From UBA2589 sp965223235 (GTDB taxonomy: Bacteria > Gemmatimonadota > Gemmatimonadetes > Longimicrobiales > Gaopeijiaceae), in contig CBDCVV010000012.1 of NCBI GenBank assembly GCA_965223235.1, positions 186,001 through 250,000 on the forward strand: a stretch of 64,000 nt of DNA. The letters run 5' to 3'. The translations under genes were made by a program, and so were the position numbers. Under the pieces are notes generated by a model, which saw only the letters and a program-made list of their open reading frames with translations, did no database searches and was not told the origin of the DNA. Every line of letters begins with the position of its first letter. Within the stretch, counting starts at the first letter, position 1. Shown in pieces: positions 25,018 to 32,774 of this stretch.

Positions 25018-25446
25018 ATGGCGATTCGCTCTCCCGTTCGCATCGGAGTGCCACTCCTTCTCGCGCTGGCTGCGGCCGGTTGTGCTGGCGAGAACCTCTT
25101 TCTCGGCCCCGTGGGGGGCGGCGAGGGCGGGGGAATTACGATCACCATCACGTCGCCGGCGGAGAATACCGAATTCGTGCTGGGCGCGTCCGCTCAGCTC
25201 GAGGCGAGCATCGTCGCGCCGCAGGGGCTTCAGGGGATCACCTACGCGGGGCGCTACCCAGACCAGTCCGCGGCGTACACCTCGATCACCGACGCATCGT
25301 TCAATGGGGAGGCGGCTACGTCGGTCGTGGCGATCCTTCCGCCCGTCCTCGGGCAGACTGAAGGATCCGCTTATCTCGTCGTCGAGGTGCTGGACGTAGG
25401 CGGGAATCAAGCTGCAGACTCGGTGAAGGTCTCCATCACGCCTTAG
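25018..25446 (+). CDS. Small lipoprotein downstream of pilQ
   Basis: From the ATG at 25018 a 142-residue protein with a signal peptide ending LLLALAAAGC, a clear lipobox, so it should be lipid-anchored. The mature part has a Gly-rich start and an Ig-like beta pattern (ITITSPAENTEFVLGASAQL to YLVVEVLDVGGNQAADSVKV). An in-frame ATG... at 24982 is also possible (ORF begins GTG/ATG-like there) but would bury the signal peptide. Its position immediately after pilQ suggests a role in secretin assembly or placement, like a pilotin, though no similarity to known pilotins was recognised. Confidence 0.65.
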   Translation: MAIRSPVRIGVPLLLALAAAGCAGENLFLGPVGGGEGGGITITITSPAENTEFVLGASAQLEASIVAPQGLQGITYAGRYPDQSAAYTSITDASFNGEAATSVVAILPPVLGQTEGSAYLVVEVLDVGGNQAADSVKVSITP

Positions 25447-25453
25447 GGGAGCT

Positions 25454-25475
25454 GTCGCTCCTCGAACGGAGCGAC
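25454..25475 (+). promoter_or_regulatory. Hairpin before aroC
   Basis: GTCGCTCC pairs perfectly with GGAGCGAC around a TCGAAC loop. The GGAG in the right arm is the only Shine-Dalgarno-like sequence before the aroC ATG (12 bases away). It could be an intercistronic weak terminator or affect aroC translation. Confidence 0.45.
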
Positions 25476-25483
25476 GTCCGGTC

Positions 25484-26689
25484 ATGCAGCACTTCCGCTT
25501 CCACACCGCTGGCGAGTCACACGGACGGGCTCTGACGGCGTTGGTCGAGGGCGTTCCCGCAGGGCTCGACTTCGACGTCACACGCGACGTCGACCCCGAG
25601 TTGGCACGGCGACAGCGAGGGCACGGTCGAGGACGCCGCATGCAAATCGAACGGGATCGGGTAGAGCTTCTGTCCGGCGTGCGCCTAGGAGAGACGCTCG
25701 GATCGCCAATCTCCATGCTCATCTGGAATCGGGATTGGGAGAACTGGGAGACGGCAATGGCGCATGGCCGCCCCGACGAGAGCGACAACCCGAAGGCGCT
25801 CCGGCCGCACTACCTGCCCAGACCCGGCCACGCAGATCTCGTCGGCGCGCTCAAGTACGACCGTCGCGACGTCCGCGACGTCTTGGAGCGAGCGAGCGCT
25901 CGGGAGACTGCGGCGCGCGTCGCGTGCGGGGCGATCGCCAAACGTCTACTCCGAGTCATCGGCGTCACGGTGTCGAGTCATGTCCGGTCAATCGGTGACA
26001 TTGCTGCATCGGTCGAAGACCTCCCTGAGGATATGAATGCGATTGCCGACCAGAGTCCGGTCCGGTGCCTCGACCCGATCGCGGCCGAGGCGATGGTCGC
26101 TGCGATTGACCACGCGAAGGCGGACGGCGACACACTCGGTGGCGTGTTCGAGGTGATCGCAGAAGGGCTCCCGGTGGGGTTGGGCAGCTACGTCTCGTGG
26201 GATCGAAGGCTCGACGGGCGCTTGGCGGGAGCTCTGATGTCGATTCAGGCCGTGAAGGGAGTCGAGGTCGGCCTCGGCTTCGAGGGATCGGATCGGCGAG
26301 GCAGTCGGGTACACGACCCGATTGTCCGAGCCCCCGAGAAACCACGGTCCGGAGGACTTGGCAGGGCTTCCAACCGAGCGGGGGGACTCGAAGGTGGCGT
26401 CACCACCGGGGAGACTCTCGTGGTCCGAGGGGCGATGAAACCGATCTCCACCCTCCGTAAGCGTTTGCCGAGCGTAGACTTGCGGGACGGTTCGGTGGGC
26501 GACGCAGCTGTGGAACGGAGTGACGTGTGCGCGGTGCCCGCCGCCGGCGTGGTAGGGGAAGCAATGGTCGCCTTGGTGCTTGCCGATGCCGTGCTCGAGA
26601 AGTTTGGCGGGGACTCGATGACCGAAGTCGAGCGGAATTTGGACGCGTATCTGGACCACCTCGGGACGCGTGGTTTCCGAGGTCGGTGA
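25484..26689 (+). CDS. aroC: Chorismate synthase
   Basis: A 401-residue enzyme making chorismate from 5-enolpyruvylshikimate-3-phosphate, using reduced FMN; last step of the shikimate pathway. Signatures include RFHTAGESHGRALTALVEG at the N-terminus, RRQRGHGRGRRMQIERD, YLPRPGHADLVGALKY and RASARETAARVACGAIAKRL, plus SNRAGGLEGGVTTGETLVVR near the end. Full length for the family. The next gene, shikimate kinase, starts inside its stop (GTGA). Its proximity to pilQ parallels the pilQ-aroK linkage in proteobacteria. Confidence 0.96.
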   Translation: MQHFRFHTAGESHGRALTALVEGVPAGLDFDVTRDVDPELARRQRGHGRGRRMQIERDRVELLSGVRLGETLGSPISMLIWNRDWENWETAMAHGRPDESDNPKALRPHYLPRPGHADLVGALKYDRRDVRDVLERASARETAARVACGAIAKRLLRVIGVTVSSHVRSIGDIAASVEDLPEDMNAIADQSPVRCLDPIAAEAMVAAIDHAKADGDTLGGVFEVIAEGLPVGLGSYVSWDRRLDGRLAGALMSIQAVKGVEVGLGFEGSDRRGSRVHDPIVRAPEKPRSGGLGRASNRAGGLEGGVTTGETLVVRGAMKPISTLRKRLPSVDLRDGSVGDAAVERSDVCAVPAAGVVGEAMVALVLADAVLEKFGGDSMTEVERNLDAYLDHLGTRGFRGR

Positions 26690-27216
26690 GCACCGCCTCG
26701 ATCGACCGTATCGTCTTAGTCGGCTTCATGGGTGCCGGGAAGAGCTCCGTGGGCGCGCTCTGTGCGGCGAGGCTACAGTGGCGTTTCGTCGACACGGACC
26801 AGGTAGTCGAAGACGGCGAGGGCCGATCGATTCCGGAGATCTTCACCGCGGACGGTGAGGACCACTTCCGCACCTTGGAGGCCCGCGTCACGCGCAAGGC
26901 CGTTTTGGGCCGTCACATCGTAGTGGCCACAGGGGGCGGCTGGCCCATGGCTTCCGATTGGCGCAACGACCTTCCTCCAGGGTCGCTCGCGGTATGGCTC
27001 GACGTCACTCGGGACGTCGTGCTCGATAGGGTCGGGAATGACCTCGAGTCGAGGCCTCTATTGTCCGGCGCAGGCGGGCTCGGTGGGGTGTCCCAGCTCA
27101 TGGATTTTCGTCGGTCGTATTATTCGTTGGCGGACGTGAGAGTGGACACGGACGGCCGGACCGTAGATGATGTCACGGCGCAGATCCTGGTGTTGCTCGG
27201 TGGCGACCCACCCTGA
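26686..27216 (+). CDS. aroK: Shikimate kinase
   Basis: A GTG at 26686 overlaps the aroC stop and gives 176 residues, the family's usual size; upstream frame extension would overlap aroC deeply and is rejected. It phosphorylates shikimate with ATP. Walker A is GFMGAGKSSVG, DTDQVVEDGEGRSIPEIF contains the shikimate-binding Asp, VVATGGGWP is the GGG motif, and SRPLL is the lid Arg region. It forms a two-gene unit with aroC. Confidence 0.93.
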   Translation: MSTASIDRIVLVGFMGAGKSSVGALCAARLQWRFVDTDQVVEDGEGRSIPEIFTADGEDHFRTLEARVTRKAVLGRHIVVATGGGWPMASDWRNDLPPGSLAVWLDVTRDVVLDRVGNDLESRPLLSGAGGLGGVSQLMDFRRSYYSLADVRVDTDGRTVDDVTAQILVLLGGDPP

Positions 27217-27225
27217 CGGGACCGA

Positions 27226-29814
27226 ATGAGCAAGAACGGCGGAAAGCATCTAGTGATTGTCGAGTCGCCCGCGAAAGCGCGGACGATCGGCAAGTACCTG
27301 GGCTCGAACTACGAGGTTCAGGCATCCGTAGGTCACGTCCGTGACCTCCCTCCAAAGGAGTTGGGGGTCGATGTCGAGCACGACTTCGAGCCGAAGTACG
27401 TCACGATCCGGGGCAAGGCCAAGGTCATCTCCGAACTGCGCAAGGCCGCGAAGTCGGTGGACTCCGTCATCTTGGCGACGGACCCCGATCGCGAGGGTGA
27501 AGCGATCGCGTATCACGTGGCAGAGCAGCTGGGCTACGGCAAGAACGCCCAGAAAGATCAGGAACGCTTCCAGCGTGTGACATTCCGCGAGATTACGAAG
27601 AGCGCCGTCCAGAGCGCATTGGAGAGCCCTGGCGAGCTCGATCTCAAGAAGATCGAGGCGCAGCAGGCGAGGAGGATCCTGGATCGCCTCGTGGGCTATA
27701 AGGTCAGCCCGCTCCTCTGGCGGCCGATTCGACCGGGGCTGTCCGCAGGTCGCGTACAGACCGTCGCGCTCCGAGTCATCTGCGAACGTGAGGACGAGAT
27801 CCGAGCGTTCGTGCAAGAAGAGTACTGGTCGATCCAAGCGCACTTGGAGCGGGAAGGTCAGGCGTTCGACGCGAAGCTCCACCAGATCGACGGCAAGTCG
27901 TTCACGCTCGAGAATGAAGCGCAGGCCGCCGCAGCCGTGGCCGCGGTCAGCGATGTCGCCTTCGAGGTCACGTCGGTCAAGAGACGGGAGCGGCGGAAGA
28001 ATCCGGCGGCTCCGTTCACCACATCGACGCTACAGCAAGCCGCGGCGAAGCGCCTTCGCTTCTCCGCCCGCCGTACCATGTCGAACGCCCAGCGTCTCTA
28101 CGAGGGACAAGAGATCGGAGGGCGGGGACATACGGGTCTGATCACTTACATGCGAACGGACTCGACGCGCGTGTCCCCGACGGCTGTCGAGCAAGCCCGC
28201 GGGTGGGTAAAGGGGGAGTTCGGAGACGACTACATCCCGGCCTCGCCGCGGTTGTACGGTGGTCGCAACCAGCGCGCAGCACAGGACGCCCACGAGGCGA
28301 TCCGACCCACAGACGTCACGATTCTCCCATCTGAGGTGGAGAAGTACGTCGAGCCCGATCAAGCCCGGCTGTACGAGCTGATCTGGCTACGTTTCGTCGC
28401 GTCGCAGATGTCGCCCGCCGTGTACGACACCACAACGGCCGACTTCGACGTCGGTGGAGCGGACGGTCGTTCCTATCTGTACCGGGCCACCGGCTCGATC
28501 GTGAAGTTCCAGGGCTTTACCCGGCTATACCTAGAGGCGACCGAAGACGGGGAGAAGCGTCGTCTCGACGATCTCGAGCCACTCCCGGAGCTGGCGGACG
28601 GTGACGGTGCCCGTACGCTCGGTATCGAACCGAAGCAGCACTTCACGCAACCGCCGCCGAGGTATTCGGAAGCATCACTGGTCAAGGAGCTCGAGAAGCA
28701 GGGAATCGGCCGACCGTCTACCTACGCATCGATCATCTCGGTGATCGTCGACCGGGGGTACGTCGAGCTCGAACAGCGACGCTTCCATCCGACGGACCTC
28801 GGTGAGGTCGTGTCCAAGCTGCTGGTTCGTGTCTTGCCCAACATCTTCGACGTCGAGTTCACGAGCCGCATGGAGGGCGAGCTCGATCGGGTAGAGGATG
28901 GTGAGGTCGAGTGGCGCGCCCTCCTGCACGACTTCTACCCTCGGTTCATGGAACGGATCGAGGCGGGGGAGGCGAACTCCGATGAGATCATCAAGGAGAT
29001 TCTCGCCGCGGACGGAGAGGTTTGTGACAAGTGCGGTCGACCGATGCTGGTGCGGTGGAACCGGTACGGACGCTTCCTCGGATGCTCCGGCTATCCAGAG
29101 TGCAAAAGCTCGCGCTCGTTGGACGGGTTCAACCCTGAAGGCGAGGAGCTCGGCCTCCACCCCGACGAGCAGCGCTTGGTTCGTCTCAAGTACGGGCCGT
29201 ATGGGCCGTACGTGGAGATGGACGCGCCCACCGAGGATGAGAAGCCGAAGCGGGTAAGCGTACCGAAGGACCGAGATCCAACCGATGTCGACTTCGACTA
29301 CGCGGTGAAGCTGCTCGAGCTACCCCGGAGCGTGGGCGTCGACCCCGAGTCCGGTGAGAACATCGTCGCCGGTATCGGTCGTTTCGGTCCGTTCGTGAGA
29401 CGCGGGAAGATCTTTGCTTCCCTCGATTCGACCGAAGCCCTGTGGAGCGTGACCGTCCCTGAGGCGGTGGAGCTCGTAAAGGCGAAGCTCCCACTGAAAG
29501 AGCTCGGTCCACACCCTGACTCTGGCGCGGACGTGGTCATCAAGCCGGGACGCTACGGACCTTACGTGACCGACGGGAAGGTGAACGCGACGCTCCCGAA
29601 GGATGCCGACCCCCAGGCGATCGACATGGAGGCGGCGGTCCAACTGCTGGCTGAGAAGGCCGCACGAGGAGGCGGTCGCGGACGGGGTAGGAAAGCCGCG
29701 AAGAAAAAGGCTCCAGCCAAGAAAAAGGCCGCGAAGAAGAAGCCCGCGAAGAAGAAGACGGCCAAGAAGAAGGCCGCGAAGAAGAAGCCTAGCACGAAGA
29801 AAGCAGACTCGTGA
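27226..29814 (+). CDS. topA: DNA topoisomerase I
   Basis: An 862-residue type IA topoisomerase that relaxes negative supercoils. Toprim domain at the N-terminus (LVIVESPAKARTIGKYLG with Glu13, and DPDREGEAIAYH). Active-site Tyr308 is in ITYMRTDSTRVSPT. A single four-Cys zinc ribbon (CDKCGRPMLVRW to LGCSGYPECKSS) lies near residue 600, followed by two Topo_C_Rpt repeats (YGPYGPYVEM and RYGPYVTDGK). The last ~45 residues are a Lys/Ala/Pro repeat tail (AKKKAPAKKKAAKKK-like), as in actinobacterial TopA and histone H1-like proteins, probably aiding DNA binding. The stop overlaps trmFO. Confidence 0.96.
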   Translation: MSKNGGKHLVIVESPAKARTIGKYLGSNYEVQASVGHVRDLPPKELGVDVEHDFEPKYVTIRGKAKVISELRKAAKSVDSVILATDPDREGEAIAYHVAEQLGYGKNAQKDQERFQRVTFREITKSAVQSALESPGELDLKKIEAQQARRILDRLVGYKVSPLLWRPIRPGLSAGRVQTVALRVICEREDEIRAFVQEEYWSIQAHLEREGQAFDAKLHQIDGKSFTLENEAQAAAAVAAVSDVAFEVTSVKRRERRKNPAAPFTTSTLQQAAAKRLRFSARRTMSNAQRLYEGQEIGGRGHTGLITYMRTDSTRVSPTAVEQARGWVKGEFGDDYIPASPRLYGGRNQRAAQDAHEAIRPTDVTILPSEVEKYVEPDQARLYELIWLRFVASQMSPAVYDTTTADFDVGGADGRSYLYRATGSIVKFQGFTRLYLEATEDGEKRRLDDLEPLPELADGDGARTLGIEPKQHFTQPPPRYSEASLVKELEKQGIGRPSTYASIISVIVDRGYVELEQRRFHPTDLGEVVSKLLVRVLPNIFDVEFTSRMEGELDRVEDGEVEWRALLHDFYPRFMERIEAGEANSDEIIKEILAADGEVCDKCGRPMLVRWNRYGRFLGCSGYPECKSSRSLDGFNPEGEELGLHPDEQRLVRLKYGPYGPYVEMDAPTEDEKPKRVSVPKDRDPTDVDFDYAVKLLELPRSVGVDPESGENIVAGIGRFGPFVRRGKIFASLDSTEALWSVTVPEAVELVKAKLPLKELGPHPDSGADVVIKPGRYGPYVTDGKVNATLPKDADPQAIDMEAAVQLLAEKAARGGGRGRGRKAAKKKAPAKKKAAKKKPAKKKTAKKKAAKKKPSTKKADS

Positions 29815-31139
29815 CGGAGGTGACGGTAGTCGGCGGAGGGCTCGCCGGCTGCGAAGCTGCGCTACGACTTGCTCGAGCGGGCTATCGGGTCCGCGTGGTC
29901 GAGATGCGCCCTACGACGGGAACGGATGCGCACCAAACCGGTGACCTCGGCGAGCTGGTGTGCACGAACTCGTTCAAGAGTGAGGCCCCGGAGAATGCTC
30001 ACGGGCAGCTGAAACGCGAGATGCGGCTGTTGGGTTCGACGCTCCTGGCCAGCGCAGACCGGACGCGCGTACCGGCGGGCTCGGCGCTCGCGGTGGACCG
30101 CGCCCTCTTTGCCGCCGAGATGACTCGACGAATCGAGGAGTCGTCGTCGATCCACATTGTGCGCGAGGAGTGCTCGGATATACCGGATGGGCCCACCGTG
30201 ATCGCAACCGGGCCCCTGACATCGGGCGCGCTAGCAAGCGCGATCGAACGCGAAACCGGAGACGGGGGCCTAGCCTTCTTCGACGCGATCGCTCCGATTC
30301 TTGATCGGGACACTCTCGACGAGTCTGTGGTCTTCGCAGCGGGTCGCTTCGGTGAAGACGCGGACTACCTCAACTGTCCCATGTCGAAGAACGAGTACGA
30401 AGCGTTTATCGGGGAGCTCCGTAGTGGGGAGGCGCACGAAGGGCACGATTGGGACGCGGTCCCCTACTTCGAGGGCTGTCTTCCGATCGAGGTGATGGCG
30501 AGCCGAGGCGTCGAAACGCTCCGCTTCGGACCTATGAAGCCCATCGGACTTGTGGATCCCCGGACAGGGGATCGTCCCTGGGCCGTCGTCCAGTTGAGGC
30601 GGGAAGACCAGGCGGGTCAGATGTGGAACATGGTCGGCTTCCAGACGCGCCTGAAGATTGGCGAGCAGCGACGCATCTTCCGGATGATTCCCGGTCTTGC
30701 CGACGTCGACTTCTTTCGGTGGGGGTCGATCCACCGAAACAGCTACCTGAACTTTCCGGAACGGTTGTCCGAGGCTGGCGCGCTCCCCGGACGACGCGAT
30801 GTGATCTTCGCCGGACAGCTGACCGGGGTAGAGGGATACACCGAGAGTGCGGCGAGTGGAATCTTGGCTGGAATCAACATGGACCGGACCATCAGGGGGC
30901 TGGATCCTGTCGTGCCGCCACCGACATCCATGCTAGGGGGCCTGTACCGGTATCTGCGAGATGCCAAGCCCGGTCGTTTCCAACCGATGAACTCCAACTG
31001 GGGTCTCGTAGATCCGCTCAACCGCCGGATCCGCGACAAGAAGGAGAAACGAGCGGCACTAGCGGAGAGAGCGATGGAAGACTTCACGCAGTGGGCGCAC
31101 AAAGTCGGGGCGTTGGACGGGGCGTTCTCGGCCTCCTGA
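29811..31139 (+). CDS. trmFO: tRNA (uracil-5-)-methyltransferase TrmFO
   Basis: A 442-residue FAD- and folate-dependent enzyme that makes ribothymidine at position 54 of the tRNA T-loop. The N-terminus TVVGGGLAGCEAALRLARAG binds FAD; VEMRPTTGTDAHQTGDLGEL, VCTNSFKSEAPENAHGQLKR and FAGQLTGVEGYTESAASGIL are family hallmarks. GTG start overlaps the topA stop. TrmFO occurs where the SAM-dependent TrmA is absent. Two bases separate it from xerC. Confidence 0.96.
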   Translation: MTEVTVVGGGLAGCEAALRLARAGYRVRVVEMRPTTGTDAHQTGDLGELVCTNSFKSEAPENAHGQLKREMRLLGSTLLASADRTRVPAGSALAVDRALFAAEMTRRIEESSSIHIVREECSDIPDGPTVIATGPLTSGALASAIERETGDGGLAFFDAIAPILDRDTLDESVVFAAGRFGEDADYLNCPMSKNEYEAFIGELRSGEAHEGHDWDAVPYFEGCLPIEVMASRGVETLRFGPMKPIGLVDPRTGDRPWAVVQLRREDQAGQMWNMVGFQTRLKIGEQRRIFRMIPGLADVDFFRWGSIHRNSYLNFPERLSEAGALPGRRDVIFAGQLTGVEGYTESAASGILAGINMDRTIRGLDPVVPPPTSMLGGLYRYLRDAKPGRFQPMNSNWGLVDPLNRRIRDKKEKRAALAERAMEDFTQWAHKVGALDGAFSAS

Positions 31140-31140
31140 C

Positions 31141-32091
31141 GTGATATCGGCTTCCGGTTCCGAGGAGGGTCGCGAGCAACGCGTCGAGGAATTCCTCCAC
31201 CATCTCGAACATGAACGCCGGCTCGCCGACAACACGCTTGCCGCCTACCGGCGAGACCTGGCGGACTTGGACGCCTTCCTGAGCGACCACCTTGGGCACG
31301 ACGATTGGATGTGGGGTGATCCCTCGGTCGACCGCACCGCACTACGATCCTTCCTCGGCTGGTGCAGCCGACGAGGATGGTCTCGCCGCACCGCGGCCCG
31401 AAAGCTCGCAGCCGTGAGGGGGTTTTTCTCGTTCATGCACTTGGATGAGATCATACCGAGTGATCCGTCGAGGACGATTCGGGCTCCGAAGGTGGAGAGG
31501 CGACTGCCTGGCCACCTCACGTCCTCCGACGTTGGCGCGGTCTTCGACTACGCATCGGCGCGAGCCGCTGAGAATTCCCTCACGGGAACCCGAACGCTCC
31601 TGATCCTCGAGTTGGTCTACGGGAGCGGTCTCAGGTTAGCCGAAGCCCACCAACTCGACCTAGGTGACTGGGACCGGAGCACGGGGCAGCTCCGCGTGAC
31701 GGGGAAGGGGGCGAAGGAGCGGATCGTACCCGTCACCGGGAAGGCGCTGACGAGTCTCGAACGGTACGAGCCCCGCCGCTCCGAGGTGGTGATGAGCGGG
31801 GAGTCGGCCCTCCTCGTGAATCGACGGGGTGCGAGACTCTCCCGCCGATCGATTCAGTCGTCCGTTCGCGGATGTCTGAAGAAGGCAGCCGGGGCGCGCG
31901 GCTTGTCCACGCATGCGCTCCGCCACTCCTTCGCCACCCACCTACTCGAGGCCGGGGCTGACCTTCTCGCGGTCAAGGAACTGTTGGGGCACGTCTCCCT
32001 ATCGACCACGCAAATCTACACGCATACGAGCCGCGAGAGGCTCCTACGGGTCTATGAGGAGTCCCATCCTCGCTCCGGCACGCCAGAGTGA
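31141..32091 (+). CDS. xerC: Tyrosine recombinase XerC/XerD
   Basis: A 316-residue recombinase that should resolve chromosome dimers at dif. The N-terminal SAM-like domain has LADNTLAAYRRDLADLDAFL; the catalytic part has Arg in GSGLRLAEAH, Lys in TGKGAKERIVPV, HALRHSFATH (His and Arg), GHVSLSTTQIY and the nucleophile Tyr293. GTG start. XerC and XerD cannot be told apart reliably by eye; the gene order topA-trmFO-xerC favours XerC (CodV of Bacillus). No dif-like site was recognised in the window. Confidence 0.9.
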   Translation: MISASGSEEGREQRVEEFLHHLEHERRLADNTLAAYRRDLADLDAFLSDHLGHDDWMWGDPSVDRTALRSFLGWCSRRGWSRRTAARKLAAVRGFFSFMHLDEIIPSDPSRTIRAPKVERRLPGHLTSSDVGAVFDYASARAAENSLTGTRTLLILELVYGSGLRLAEAHQLDLGDWDRSTGQLRVTGKGAKERIVPVTGKALTSLERYEPRRSEVVMSGESALLVNRRGARLSRRSIQSSVRGCLKKAAGARGLSTHALRHSFATHLLEAGADLLAVKELLGHVSLSTTQIYTHTSRERLLRVYEESHPRSGTPE

Positions 32092-32120
32092 CCCTCCTAC
32101 GCTCCCTACCAGGTAAGGCA

Positions 32121-32146
32121 TCTGCCAAATCGGCAGAAAACCGATT
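32121..32146 (+). promoter_or_regulatory. Two mutually exclusive hairpins upstream of hslV
   Basis: TCTGCC-AAATC-GGCAGA (32121-32137) and AATCGG-CAGAAAA-CCGATT (32128-32146) share the GG at 32132-32133, so only one stem can form at a time. They lie 66-91 bases before hslV in the 120-base gap after xerC. A -10-like TTAGAT overlaps the end. Could be an operator or an RNA switch; function unknown. Confidence 0.35.
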
Positions 32147-32211
32147 AGATTCGTGGCCCCGCGATTGCCTGACGTAACTACGAACGTCCAATCCCAAGAT
32201 CCGGAAGCTGC

Positions 32212-32772
32212 ATGAGTCTCCCAGATGTACGAGCTACGACCGTTCTCGCCGTCCGCAAGGGTGGGCATGTCGCGATGGGCGGAGATGGACAGGTCACGAT
32301 GGGTGATACCGTCGTGAAGGGGACGGCCAGGAAGGTTCGCGCGCTCAAGGATGGTCGAATCCTCGCGGGATTCGCCGGAGCAGTGGCCGATGCCTTCACC
32401 CTCTTCGAGAAACTCGAAGAAAAGTTGGAGCGGTACCCGGCGAACATGACCAAAGCTGTGGTCGAACTAGCCAAGGACTGGCGGATGGACCGCTATCTGC
32501 GCCGCCTCGATGCTCTACTCGCCGTAGCCGATGCAGACCATCTCTTCTTGGTTTCAGGGACCGGGGATGTGATCGAGCCAGACGATGACGTAATCGCGAT
32601 CGGGTCGGGCGGCTCCTTCGCTCTCGCTGCGGCGAGGGCCCTGAAAGAGCACTCGGATCTCTCCGCGCCGGAGCTCGTGAGGAGTGCGCTCGAGATCGCG
32701 GGTGACATCTGCATCTACACGAACCGGGACATCGTCGTGCTCGAGCTCGGGCAAGACGGGGGAGGGAGCTGA
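32212..32772 (+). CDS. hslV: ATP-dependent protease subunit HslV
   Basis: A 186-residue proteasome-like peptidase. Removal of the eight-residue MSLPDVRA propeptide exposes TTVLAVRKGGHVAMGGDGQ, with the N-terminal Thr as nucleophile. GTARKVRALKDGRILAGFAG and NRDIVVLELG are family motifs. It forms a dodecamer capped by HslU and degrades misfolded and regulatory proteins. hslU follows after two bases. Confidence 0.96.
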   Translation: MSLPDVRATTVLAVRKGGHVAMGGDGQVTMGDTVVKGTARKVRALKDGRILAGFAGAVADAFTLFEKLEEKLERYPANMTKAVVELAKDWRMDRYLRRLDALLAVADADHLFLVSGTGDVIEPDDDVIAIGSGGSFALAAARALKEHSDLSAPELVRSALEIAGDICIYTNRDIVVLELGQDGGGS

Positions 32773-32774
32773 CC

